Of a stretch of 64,000 nucleotides of DNA, positions 36,501-48,000 are shown piece after piece. Below the pieces are notes generated by a model. That model was not told where the DNA came from, did not search any database, and saw only the letters and a list, made by a program, of their open reading frames with translations. The position numbers and the translations under genes are program-made. Numbering within the stretch: the first letter of the stretch is position 1; each line of letters starts with the position of its first letter. The stretch is from Lineus longissimus. Taxonomy: Eukaryota; Nemertea; Pilidiophora; Heteronemertea; Lineidae. The stretch is taken from NCBI RefSeq assembly GCF_910592395.1, contig NC_088312.1, positions 9,114,001 through 9,178,000 on the forward strand, given 5' to 3'.

Positions 36501-39249
36501 GGCTAAAAAGTCAAAGAAGAAAGGTGTTGTTGAATTAGATCGAAAGACACTTGATGCTCTTTGTAAGGCTGCAGGTCTTGATTTGGGAAAGTTTGTGCCA
36601 GACAGTTCTAGTGATCAGGATGATGAAGGGGAGACAAGTAAAGCAGAAGACTCTGCTAATGTTGAAATTGATAGTGAAAGTGAAAACGAACAAGGTGGTG
36701 ATGGAAGAAGTAATTTTCTCCTTGATTTGAAAACCCCAGCCGAAAAAGATGTGAAAAACAGGATGTCTGTTGAAAAGGATGCGAGATGGTTGCCTGGTGA
36801 GGAAGAGGAGGATGGTCATACCTGTGATAACGGAAACATGAGTGACAATTCTTTTAGTTCCATGATAAGTGCCCCTCCGAATGTAGACCTTGAATCAACT
36901 CGAAAGCAGACGTCTTGTACTGAGGCAGTTTCAATTGGAGAACTACAAAATCAGTCTGCATGTAATTCTAGTGAAAAAGTTTCTTTTAAGAAACTGTCGG
37001 TGAGAGAAAAAGGGGAAATTGTGGGTAAAAAGTCACCAGGTGTGAGGAAGAGAAGTTCTAAGTCCGACAGTGCTCGTACTCTTGTCAAAAAGAGTGAGCA
37101 GAAAGTGGGCGATAAATGTCAGACTTCAGCCAAGAAATCTGTTCGTAAAGTACATGTTAATGCAACTGATACAGAAAGTGTTGAAGCTTCTTGCAATCAT
37201 TCTACAGGTAGACGTGTAGCAGGGAACGAGGCCACCAAAGTTCATTTAGATGCGGTACTTGATTCAGTTGTCCGATCAAACGATTCAGAATGCTTTCGAG
37301 TTGTTTATAGTCCAAAAAAATCTAAGATGCAGCTTAGTTCTTTGGAGGATGTGTTTAACTCTGTTATAGTGACTAGTCCAGAAAACCAAATGCGAGAGAA
37401 AGTGCAAGGATCTGTATATCGTATTCCTGCTGATTTGGTCTCAAAGTTTCGTCACAAGACTAGTAGTTCTAAGTCGGCAAAAAGCTCAAAATCAACTGCG
37501 AAATTGCCAGTGAAGAATGTGTCGATCTCTCAATCGAACTCTGCTTTCAAACCTGACAGTGTACGTTCTTGTGCAAATTCATCAAAGAAGTCTGCTCTAC
37601 CTGAAAATTCTGGAAGGAATTCCGCAAGTCAGAAAACATCTCACGGCCAGACATCTGATGCCATATTGGACAATAAATTGCCCAAGAGCTCGAAAACAAA
37701 AAGTAGTGTGACGCACGCATCGAAAAGTGATACTAAATGTGTAGAACATTCCAGTAAATCATCTGATGCATTTGAGACTGTGACGCACTCTAGCGACAGA
37801 ATGACTAAACCTAGCCCACGTTCACAAATACGCATGGACTTTGAGGAAATATTTGGTGATGAATCGCCAGCTAAAAATTCACAGAAAGGAGGAAAATATG
37901 TTCCTTCTTCCTCTCATTCACAAAGAAAGCCGCTGCCAAGAAAAAGTCCAAGGAAGAGAACAGTGACGAGTGTGACTGTGCCATCCAGTTCGACGTCACC
38001 AAAGAGGGGACAAGCAAAGAAAAGTCCAAAGAAGAAAGCTCATAAAATATCACGACTGGTCACATCTTCCAAGTCAAAAAGTAAAAAGGATCTTATGAAA
38101 GTGAAGATACCTCATCTTAAAATTGTGACGAATGAAGTACATGCAACACCTGAGGACTCAACTTCTGTTCTACCAGATGAAAGCACGCCAAAGGTTTATT
38201 CTCCGCAGATGACACCGGAGAAGTATTTCCCAATTGATATCAGCCCGGATAGATCACCAGAAACGGTAATCAAAAGTGAGATAGATTCCGACGAGGACAT
38301 GGAGATCAATGCAGCAGAAACTCTAGTTTCCATGGCCATGAGCATTACTCCGCAGAAGTCGTTGTCTGCTTCAAATTCTAGGTCGCCTGGCCTTCTGGTC
38401 AATGTGTACACAACGCCTCAAAAAGAGGACAATCTTGATTCCTCCCTGGACTACTTGCCTGATCTGGGCTTTTCGTCGACTGCGACATCCCAGCCTGTGT
38501 TTCCTTCTTCCACTCAAACTCTGCCAACAACGTGTCGAGGCGTATTTGCCTTTGATGATAAACAGTCTGGCCTGGTATTCAAGACACCCGAGAAGCCACA
38601 GATGCCAGAGACTACAAGAAAAACTCCGAGGAAAGGAACACCACGAAAGCTGTTGGTGATGAACCAGGACCCATTGAGCGACTTGAAGAAGAAGGATCGC
38701 GATCTGTTTGAGAAAAAGGTGAGTGTCTGGTTTGTTTGGTCAAGCCCTTTCTTAAGTGACCTCCCTAACGGCACCGTTCCAGGCCTCTGGCCCTTTGTGT
38801 TAACATGACGGACTTTCTGCCCTCATTCAAACCAATCGACTGACTGTATTTCAGGTTCCCAAGAGCCCTGCTAAAGTCGTGAAAGTGAAAACGGTAAGAT
38901 TCCCTTCTGATTATTGATAACTCTTAGTAATTCATTAAGAGTTTCAGTTTGCAGAACTAAAGTATGTTGCTGATGTTAAACCTACTCAAAATCTAGAATT
39001 GCCTTAAAAGTTAAGAATCGCCTTCAATTGGCAGTGATGAGAGGATGTATATTGGAACTTGATACTTAAAATTTAAAAAATATTTGCGTCTATTACATGT
39101 ACTTTATAAACCTTTTGTGAGAAGTCCCTTATGCACAAGGAGACTTCCAATAACTGATAACATTTGTCACATATTTCCTTCAGTCGATGAAACCTGGCGT
39201 GAAGAGATTGAGTCCAAGGAAACACTCAAAAGGAAAGACACACCAGTAG
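24501..39249 (+). CDS. NPAT: NPAT homologue, coactivator of histone gene transcription (14 coding exons, unusually large)
   Basis: In mammals NPAT is the cyclin E-CDK2 substrate that nucleates histone locus bodies and drives S-phase histone transcription. Exons: 24501-24552, 25295-25465, 25570-26367, 26687-26915, 27126-27255, 27495-27668, 27835-27940, 28287-28397, 28628-33595, 33970-34056, 34177-34491, 34781-38718, 38855-38893, 39184-39249. All join in frame, giving about 3,727 residues (human 1,427). Residues 1-40 form the diagnostic LisH motif (LLPSEVARLVLGYLKTESC, split by intron 1). The rest is mostly disordered: two giant exons (residues ~591-2247 and ~2381-3693) rich in Ser/Pro/Lys, a basic cluster RWKRKYKKRKKKC at the exon 9 end, and over 30 S/T-P-x-K/R sites. 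The C-terminus ends with KRLSPRK followed by basic residues. Intron 6 has a GC donor. The exon 11 end (34491) was chosen mainly by phase. Assignment rests on LisH and overall architecture; the low-complexity middle cannot be aligned by eye. Confidence 0.88.
26390..26509. repeat. Perfect 35-bp inverted repeat in NPAT intron 3
   Basis: The left arm 26390-26424 (starting TGGGTGATATGAATAAAG) and right arm 26475-26509 are exact reverse complements over 35 bp, separated by 50 nt. The element starts only 22 nt after the exon 3 donor. It could be a minimal MITE or a local inverted duplication, and as RNA it would form a stable hairpin. Confidence 0.9.
27669..27834 (+). other. GC-AG intron (NPAT intron 6)
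   Basis: The donor is AAG|GCAAGT, the usual extended consensus of GC-AG introns, and the acceptor is tttttcag. Phase is preserved on both sides. Without splicing here the frame runs into a stop at 27708. Confidence 0.65.
29590..30010 (+). other. Dense SP/TP segment inside NPAT exon 9
   Basis: The encoded stretch has a serine- or threonine-proline pair every few residues, for example PSPFLPGPFSPQTPMMPHTP and VSPRTPGLVPPASP. It is followed, further along the exon, by a run of TPDK/TPRK/TPQK/TPTK motifs. This is the composition expected of a multi-site proline-directed kinase substrate. Confidence 0.7.
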
Positions 39250-40350
39250 ACATGGCTCGCCTGAACAAATGAGTTTGCCCTGTATCTACACATCATATGC
39301 ATTGTGCTTACCATATTGGAGACCCGTCTGCAGAGCAAGTATCTGGAAGCTTCAAGTTGTGATCAGAGTATAAATTTGCAATAAACCTGTGTAAATATGT
39401 GTATGTGCCATCAGTGAAAAGGTCCGTAACGTGGGGTAGTTGGAGTCACCACTCACAAGTTAAAAGTATCTATGTCGACATAATCACCCCTGGGTAAGTC
39501 TGAGTTGTTCATTATTCTCACATGAATACTCTGAGGTACTTCCCAATGCAGTATTGTTAGAGTTGTTACTGTTTGGGATCCATTTTCTGATACATCCCAG
39601 AACTCCAGTCCACACAGCAACTCTGAAACTCCACCACCAATTACTCTTTCTCTCTTTCAAAGTTACATAAAAAAACCACTCCTGTTTATGTGCAAATTGA
39701 ATAAATATATTTTGTCGAGTTCTCCGCTGGTTTTGTCCATACTCCATGTTTCCCCACAATCCAGGATCCTGTATCTTCCCCTGTCTTGTAGTCCAGTTTC
39801 CACTCTGCATTTAGTTGGGAGCTGGACCTTATCCAATGTGTTACCTGGCTTGCATAATAATCAATTGGCTGGTGGCCAGTTTTACTGCTGAAAACTTGAA
39901 AATATTGGTTAGCATGTTTTCATGACTCCAGGATGAGGTGGAGACGATAAAGTGATGATCTGTCATTTACAAATCACAAATGTACATGTTTACCGTAAAT
40001 GTATTTGTCTTGTATGCTTCTACGAAATTGATTTTCTATCTGTGGGCCTCGGACCGACTGGTGTTTCATTTTAGTTGAAAATGGTTTCGTCATATATTGT
40101 CAATATACATGTATCTGGGCAAGTGTACCTTGCTCAAGTATGAAGGCTCGAACGGGTCTGTTGACATCCACCAGGTGTGGTGTGTCTCCGCCAGGCAGAA
40201 AACAGTTTTTCGCTGAGGTAATTTAAAGCTCAGGAAAATTTTTCCCGTTGTAATTAAGATGATATTTGTTTTGTTTCAGAATGAATGTACATACGTATGT
40301 TGTATTGCAATAGATGCTTTATTTGCTCTTGAATAATACCTTAATTTATT
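39250..40350 (+). other. NPAT 3' UTR and downstream sequence
   Basis: The first AATAAA is at 39380-39385, about 130 nt after the stop, and is the likely poly(A) signal. Further A/T-rich sequence follows with no recognised gene. Confidence 0.55.
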
Positions 40351-40750
40351 TGATACAATTTAGTCTTTGTGTAATTTCTTATTCTGGAAATAAATAAAAT
40401 ACGTACATAAAATTTTGGGGGAATTACAAAACAATTTTTTGTTGCTTTATTCCAGCAGATGGAAGCTTGAAATAAAGTTGAAGAGGTCTATGATATAGAA
40501 GTTGTGATAAAAATAGATTAGTTTCGATTTATATCGCCAGTTGGCGGTACTGATACGATTTAGTCTCTGTGTAATTTCTTATTCTGGAAATACATAAAAT
40601 AGGTCACTTCCTGGGGAATTACAAAACAATTTTTTGTCGCTTTATTCCAGCAGATGAAAGCTTGAAATAAAGTTGAAGAGGTCTATGATATAGAAGTTGT
40701 GATATAAAATAGATTAGTTTCGATTTATATCACCAGTTGGCGGTACTGAG
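40351..40750. repeat. 200-bp tandem duplication
   Basis: Two adjacent units, 40351-40550 and 40551-about 40748, start TGATACAATT and TGATACGATT and match almost throughout. Unit 1 has an extra stretch near ACGTACATAAAATTTTG, offset by small changes in unit 2. Each unit contains an AATAAAG motif and the phrase CCAGTTGGCGGTACTGA at its end. Confidence 0.85.
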
Positions 40751-42280
40751 CAAAAATGTCGTTTGACCCTGGTTTGAATTTCCCGCCCCGAACTGACAAA
40801 TGAAACACAGTATGAAATTGGCTTGGGCGACAGTGGCGCTGTCTCGCGGCAAACAGTAGAACTGAAATCTTCGTCAAAAACTCTCAGTTCCACTTTCTAC
40901 CGCTAGATAGCATTACTGTCGCCTAAGTCCCTTTCCTATTAAATTGAGCATGTTTTTAGGCATTTTGCATGAATAGATTTTTTGGCATTGCCAATGACAT
41001 AACGCACAGGGTGGGGCCCTTAAGCTGTATTTGCATGTACTAGTCTTGCAAATAACCTCGACAGATCTACCATTTATATTCATTTTCTTCACGTCTTGGA
41101 CAAAGATTTTAAAACTTGATGACGGTTGCGATGATAGACTGAAACCTAGCAATTGCAGTAAGACTTTTTGACAGTGGAACGCACCTCAGCAAACACCTAT
41201 CTATTAACACTAGTTTTAACACTAGTTTTAGTCCCAAAGTTGTAGTTTCCATTAAATTTTACCTCTCTTATCAGGACACCTCTAGGACAGCACTTGTCAG
41301 TCCCAAGAGTGTCCTTGATAGAGCAGTTCTACTGTGCTCCTTTATTTTTGTTAATCCATTACCACACCAGAGCCAAACAAGGCTAGGCACTCCAATACAG
41401 TCCCTTTCGCCATCCTGATTGTCCTTCCTCTATGTACCAGGCGATAAGAAAAGGCCTGTCCAATTGCGTCTGGAATGTAAGTGGGGCATCTGAAGCTTAT
41501 AATCAGAATTAAGCACTCCAAGTAAATAGATTTAGTAGCTCTTCTACTGTGTTAGGGATTGAGGGCTTCACTTCCCTCCCCCACAGGACTGGTTGTGACA
41601 TTGTCCCTATCAACCTGTTTGCAGCATGGTGAACAGAGGGCTACTTATTTAGTATGTGCATTCCGGGGGAGGGGTCAAGATTAAATTTCACCCTCGGACA
41701 TTGTCAGACAGCTAGGCCATAATCACCGGTTGTGACATTGTCCCCATGGCATATACCACACTGTTTTACACTTGGTGCAAATCTTCATGTCACACCCCAT
41801 GACAAATCTGAATCAGATTCATTAGTGTCCATTATAGGTTGTGACAATGTCCCCATCATGCCACCCTAGGTGAAATTTAAAGACGCATAATTTTCAGGTA
41901 TACAAGGACATCTCATTAATCGAATTTGAAAAATGATGTTTTAGAGCAGTACTAGTTCACCCAGACACAGATGCAGAGACCAGTCCCTACAAAACGTTTC
42001 TTCTGCTTATTTACTTAGTTTCTTCTGCAGCTCTAATCTAACAATACAACACCAAAGCAAACAAAATGACATTTGCGTAATTTACAATTTTATTCTTAAT
42101 TGAAATTTAAAACAATGACAGGTTGTAGGCCTAAATGGGCCTGCTCGTGGTAAAAAGAATAACAGAAATTCCTAGAGTGATTAGGATCTTAAGTCAAAGA
42201 CAAACACAGGGAGTGGTTCTTTCTGCCCATCATTGATTTCTACCGATCAGAGTGTCACAAGTTCAGAGCGAAATCACCTG
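40751..42280. other. Intergenic DNA with short dispersed motif copies
   Basis: No gene recognised. It holds an isolated E2F-like TTTCCCGCC (40779-40787), the short tandem TTAACACTAGTT at about 41206-41229, and three copies of a GGTTGTGACAATGTCC-like motif (about 41590, 41728 and 41838). Confidence 0.4.
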
Positions 42281-42966
42281 ACCGTCATGCGCCCTTGACA
42301 TCGCCATCTCTCAGACGGTAACCAGAAATGGTGCAATCTGGCTGCAAATTTTTCCCAGAGGGGCGAGATAATGATTATTTCAGACCGATCAAAGTGTCAC
42401 AAGTTCAGAGCGAAATCACCTGACAGTTATATGGAGTTGTGTCACAAGTTCAGAGCGAAATCACCTGACAGTTATATGGAGTTGCACCAAAATGCAGACT
42501 CTTCATTTCATTTGTAAATAGGCATCGATTATTTTTGTTACATTCAATGGACCCAGTCCTACAATGTCAGGAAGAGCCAAGTCTGCACATAATTACTGCT
42601 ATGCAGATTTGCCCGCGAGGCTGAAAAGACCTGAACATTGCCACCGCTTTAGGAGTGTAGCAACAATATTGCTTCAAAGCAAGAAATGAATCTGCACATA
42701 TTTACTGGTATGCAGATATGCCAGCAAGGCATCAAAACTTTCGTAAGCCCTTAATGAGCAACTAATTTATAAAATTACAAACAGGATTTATCTTACAACT
42801 GTACTGCTCCAAAGAAAGAGCAAAGTCTGCACATAACTACTGGTATGCAGATGTGCCTGTTCGACAAAAAGACCCTGAACACTACTACCAAGCAACACTA
42901 ATTTACAATTGACATGAAAGAGTATACAGTTTGAGGGAAAGCCACATAACTATTAGATAATTGCCC
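42281..42966. repeat. Direct duplication, copy 1 (686 bp)
   Basis: Nearly identical to 43455-44095. It starts ACCGTCATGCGCCC and ends TTAGATAATTGCCC. It is exactly 45 bp longer than copy 2 because a 45-bp internal segment (GTGTCACAAGTTCAGAG...) is tandemly doubled at 42394-42438 and 42439-42483. It contains three imperfect hairpins of the form TCTGCACATA-n-TATGCAGA at about 42582, 42691 and 42836. No coding homology. Confidence 0.9.
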
Positions 42967-43454
42967 TCTGTACTGGTGATAATCAGACTGGCCTGAAATT
43001 CTCATTATCGACCACTCCTCAGCGGAAATGATTATCCAACAAAAAATGGGGTCATTGTATACAGTGGTACTGTATTACCCCGATGAGAAGCATTTACTGA
43101 TGTCCCCCACTCTCAACTAAGATATTTGTGCGTGTACCGGTTTGACTACGGGCTGAAGTTGACGATGTACTCCTGACGGAGCCATTGGGTGCTTCGCCCG
43201 CTCATTGACCGAGGCGTGGTGACCTGGAGACAGTGACCGGATTAGCACTAGCTGGTCGAGGGACACTTCACAGGGCGTCAATTCGCAACTTCTCATCATT
43301 TTTAAGGCACGACCCATTCACGTGGACCAAGTTTTACCCGTCAACCTACTCCTTACGTAGCGTGGGGTACCAACCCACCGCAGATTCAGGAGTGTGCAAT
43401 GGTTTCCGAATATCCTACACCCAATTGTGCTGCCCATTCGCAATAGGTTTAACC
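42967..43454. other. Unique spacer between the two duplicate copies
   Basis: 488 bp, relatively GC-rich in 43130-43400 compared with its flanks. Short ORFs on both strands were inspected and matched nothing I recognise. It could be the internal part of a larger element whose ends are the flanking copies. Confidence 0.4.
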
Positions 43455-44095
43455 ACCGTCATGCGCCCCTGACATCGCCATCTCTCAGACGGTAACAGGA
43501 AATGGTGCAATCTGGCTGCAAAATTTTCCCAGAGGGGCGGGATAATGATTATTTCAGACCGATCAGAGTGTCACAAGTTCAGAGCGAAATCACCGGACAG
43601 TTATATGGAGTTGCACCAAAATGCAGACTCTTCATTTCATTTGTAAATAGGCATCGATTATTTTTGTTACATTCTATGGTCCCAGTCTTACAATCTCAGG
43701 AAGAGCCAAGTCTGCACATAATTACTGGTATGCAGATTTGCCCGCAAGGCTGAAAAGACCTGAACATTGCCACCGCTTTAGGAGTGTAGCAACAATATTG
43801 CTTCAAAGCAAGAAATGAATCTGCACATATTTACTGGTATGCAGATATGCCAGCAAGGCATCAAAACCTTCGTAAGCCCTTAATGAGCAACTAATTTATA
43901 AAATTACAAACAGGATTTATCTTACAACTGTACTGCTCCAAAGAAAGAGCCAAGTCTGCACATAACTACTGGTATGCAGATGTGCCTGTTCGACAAAAAG
44001 ACCCTGAACACTACTACCAAGCAACACTAATTTACAATCGACATGAAAGAGTATACAGTTTGAGGGAAAGCCACATAACTATTAGATAATTGCCC
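43455..44095. repeat. Direct duplication, copy 2 (641 bp)
   Basis: Matches 42281-42966 apart from the 45-bp internal tandem unit, with scattered substitutions and essentially no other net indels. It carries the same three TCTGCA...TGCAGA hairpins. The copy-to-copy offset is 1,174 bp. Confidence 0.9.
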
Positions 44096-44793
44096 AGGCC
44101 TCCTTTACAGCAGGTGTCCTAGATGCGGGTGCATCCTAGTTAGCAATAGTTTTTCCAGACCTCTGTGATATCCCTCTCCTCCAATCTTAAAACCATGCTG
44201 AAACAGAGGTGAAAACCATTAGGACGATCATAAATTTTCAAGGCTGTTACACATGAAAGTTTCTGTCACTGTTCATCCTGCTGGCATTCATCCTTTCATT
44301 ATCATTATAGCAGAGGTAGCTACCTTGAAGATATGTGGCTAAGCATCCTGTCACAGACTCGTCCTCACTGTCACTGGCTTATTTTGCTGTTGCCAAGTTT
44401 GTACAGTCTGTCTGTAAATCCAATATGGTGCCAATTTTGCGTTGTCCTCGGCCCGACATCAAATTTTTTTCCTGTGTTGGCAATTAAGCTGTCACTGTCA
44501 CATGTACAATGACTGGCATTACTGTTTCTCAGACAAAAGGAAGAAATAAGACACCTTTTTGACAGTTTGTCAGACAATACTTAGCCATGCCAAACCAAAC
44601 CGCTTTGCCTTTTTCAACAGTAATATAGCACCGGGTGTCTCTTGGACAACCTCGGTGACAGCCACACCCCTGATCTTGAAACAGGCTGAAAAAGATCTTG
44701 AAGCCTTTAGAATTGTCATGCAAGTAATTTGTTGGCCATTACTGAACGCAAGATTCTTTGATATCATGCTGAAGCGTTTATCTTCTCAATATC
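44096..44793. other. Intergenic DNA, nothing recognised
   Basis: About 0.7 kb of AT-rich sequence between the duplication and the MITE. No gene or repeat was identified. Confidence 0.4.
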
Positions 44794-45260
44794 TACCGTA
44801 TTTTCCGGCGTATGACCCGCGGCTTTTTGCCCTCAAACAGGCCCAAAAAGTGGGGGTGCGGGTAATACAAAGGTGCGGGTCTTGCGTGGATTCTGAGAGG
44901 GATAAGCCCCAACCCCAAAGAAAAAAAAGGGGACCAAACTGGTTACTTGATAAGGATTTATGTCCAACGTTTTCGCATTGTTTTCAACCAATATTTCCAC
45001 CATGATCGCATAGTTTGTGATGTCTCCGCTAGGGAAAATAGTTACGGCCATGCTGGAATTGATCCACTTTGGTTAACAATTAAAAAAAACATGGCGGTTC
45101 TAGGATGTCAACATCAATGAATGGCTTACTATTTTTGGAGAATGCGGGTCTTGGAGCAGTGCGGGTCATAATCAGGTGCGGGTCTTGCGTGGCTTTAGGT
45201 AATGGTCAAAGGGGGTGCGGGTCATAGGGCAGTGCGGGGGATAATCCGGAAAATACGGTA
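44794..45260. mobile_element. 467-bp MITE with perfect 15-bp terminal inverted repeats
   Basis: The left end TACCGTATTTTCCGG (44794-44808) and right end CCGGAAAATACGGTA (45246-45260) are exact inverted repeats. They are flanked by a 3-bp direct repeat ATC (44791-44793 and 45261-45263), a likely target-site duplication. The interior is built from GTGCGGGT motifs, with a GTGCGGGTCTTGCGTGG sequence present twice (about 44872 and 45177). It has no transposase. I do not assign a superfamily. Confidence 0.85.
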
Positions 45261-45263
45261 ATC

Positions 45264-48000
45264 AAGGTAGCATAGTTGATAGACGCCCAGCTACCTAGGC
45301 ATTTTGTAAAAACTTCAGTCTCTAGTTTCTTCCACCTTATCCTTGTCATTCATTGGCTTATTTAGATACTGAGGTAAAGTTTAAGTTGACCAATTGTAAA
45401 CACATTGTAACATTGTCATCATCTGATTAACACTGCTGGCTACCACGCAATAATGCCCAGGCTTGATCCCAGGGAGATTCTTCAGCACACCTCTCAAGCC
45501 AGCATTGCCAGCTTCGTTCTTCGGCTCAGGTCATTTGCATCAAGTCTGCCAACGATGCTCCCAAGACAGTCGTACCCTTGCATAAGTCTGCTGTCAGAAT
45601 GGTGGTAGATGTACCTACTGTGCTCACTCTGTCATTCTCACGTCTCCCTTTGGCACTGTCCTTGGTTACCACGCCATCTCTTGCCCCAATCTTGCGGCTC
45701 CCACTCCGTAACGTCATTACGCGTCCCTCTGGTCAACTATACATGGACCGGATCATGATCTACAGCATGGCCTGGAAAAGGAGTACAGTTTTCTTTATAT
45801 AAAACTTGGCTGAATTTCGTGACATTATGAGAACACAATGAGATTAAGTGTCAGCTATTGTTTTTTGTTCAGAAACAATTTTTCGTCATTTTCGACAGCA
45901 AACAGACCCAGACTGTGACGACATGAATTCCCTCTAGTTTGTGACCTTCTTGCATGGTTTATGGTCAACTAGAACCTTACCTACCAGGATTGGGACAGGT
46001 AAAGACCTAAATCCCCTCAAGGTTGTGACTCCCGTAACATCTTACTGGTACATGGTTATGCTTAGAGAACCTGGATTGAAGAAAGTCTTTTGAATCGAGG
46101 GAGTAGCATCCCAGGACTGCCCCTGAAGCAGTTACTACAGGGGTCCCAAGAACCACATGGGAAAGGAGAAAAATTGGTATTTTTTGCAGTCGACAAAAGA
46201 CCAAAAGAAATGAGGATGCATTGTGACCTTACATTCCACAATGGATGAGGAGCATGGTCTTTCCATAAACTTGGGTGAAGACATTCATGACATATATTTC
46301 ACAAAGTTCACTGAGTTGTCAATGAAAACCTATGCAGTACCATACCCGATATGCTTGGCTCCAGTTTCTCCCCCAACAGTTGTACACATTGTCGCAGCTT
46401 GCCAGCACCATCCTGGCCAGTCGCTGTCTTAAGCTCTGTTGCCTGTTTGTCTCCAATATTGATCCTGCAGAAGCAAACCATTTTGTTGATAACAAGGAAT
46501 AGGATAATATAATTTTCTGCGACAGGGGTGGGTCCCATAGGATAATAGCCCAGCAAAGGGCTGTGTACCTGTCCTATTAGTGTGCAAATAAAATCTCGCA
46601 CACCAACTGACCATCTTAGTTTGGCTACAGATGTGATCCTCTCTTTCTGGTAAAGTACCATATCCCAGTCTCTTCCCATTCTGCATTTGCAACTGAAAGA
46701 CACCTGCTTCGTTCAGTCTCTTTGGACAAAACACAGATTTCATGGTCTGGTCAGGCATGACCTTGGAATCTGTCCTTTCAAAAAAATGTAATTCAAATTT
46801 ATATAGTCCTTTGGGAGATTAGTTAGGCATCAGCAGACAGATGATGGGAACGAGGCTGGAACACATAGCCTTGGCGTATTATTGAATGAACTTCAAAGAA
46901 GGGAGTACGTTTTCACAGACCACAGAAATTTGTGACTGTGGAATGTAACGGACACTTTAAAATTTTTACCTCTATAAGTTCACAATATGAATTGATCCTT
47001 CCTAGAAATTGGGTATGGCATTGAGGTGAAGTGAATCCATAGCTCAGCACTTTTTGCTACACAAGGAAAAACATTTCTGATGATGCGGTCTGCAATAAAA
47101 CAATTCAAAGTTATAAGGTAAATATTAAAATGTATCTGACCAACCACATCCAGAAGCCAGATGGCCAAAGACGGAGTCACTAGGACAATAAACCCAATAG
47201 GTGGGGCACTAAAAAATTAAGGAAGATGGAATATTCAGGAGAATAAAACCTCATCCAGAGCGAATGCTGAATTCAAAGTACAACATCAAGAAGCTTCTCT
47301 ATATCTATCCCTCAACTCTATGGGTACACATCTTCATGTTATGTAACTAGTGTCGTCTTAGACACAACTGTAGATGTCCTCAAGGTACCACTTGGAAATG
47401 TTTCATTACCCTGTACAAAGTCTGTCTTTGCGGACCCATGGGAAGGAGGCAAGGATCCAATTTTGAATCAACTAAATTCTTACCTTGATATTCTCTAGAT
47501 CTTGCTGGTTCTTGCTTGAAAATGGGGATGGTGGTGAGGCAAATTGAATCCATAGCTCAGTACTTGTCATTATACTCTTGTGAAAAACATCTCTGGCTGG
47601 ACTGCAATAAAACAATAAATTCTAGTTTTTTAAAGATGAATATCGAAGTGTTAATGACACAAAGCAGTGGTAACATCCAGAAATTTCTGCAGCATGCAAT
47701 AGCTGAAGGAATCTAATTGTCCGCATTTGAAGTTTTGCAAACTTGTATGGGACACCAGTGGCAAAGAGGTGAATAAGTCGTCAAAGTAGCTCACAGCAAA
47801 AGCTCATCTATATAAGAAGCATGCAATAATTTTTTAAAGAATTTGCTGACTTCAAGGGACATCTGAAATCTGAACACCCAGATCTTTTGGTGGTTGTAAT
47901 GTTATATTTGAAAAGGTTGAAAAGATGCTGGTTGGAACATCCTTTTCTTCCTACACTGGTTCCATGCATGTACGATGCATCGCATACAAACAAATAAAAG
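45264..48000. other. Intergenic DNA with a diverged internal direct repeat
   Basis: No gene recognised. Overlapping minus-strand ORFs at 46308-46758 and a minus ORF at 45526-45717 show no family signature. A ~140-bp segment at about 46995-47140 recurs, diverged, at about 47512-47660; both contain GAATCCATAGCTCAG and GCAATAAAACAAT. Confidence 0.4.

Noticed and set aside
43117-43472. ORFs on both strands in the spacer of the direct duplication
   Set aside because: Examined for reverse transcriptase, integrase or transposase motifs; none was visible.
44559-45005. 148-residue plus-strand ORF
   Set aside because: It runs from unique DNA into the 467-bp MITE, and shows no domain or exon signals.
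46308-46758. Two overlapping minus-strand ORFs of 131 and 109 residues
   Set aside because: Neither peptide matches a family I recognise, and no flanking exons or splice pattern were found.
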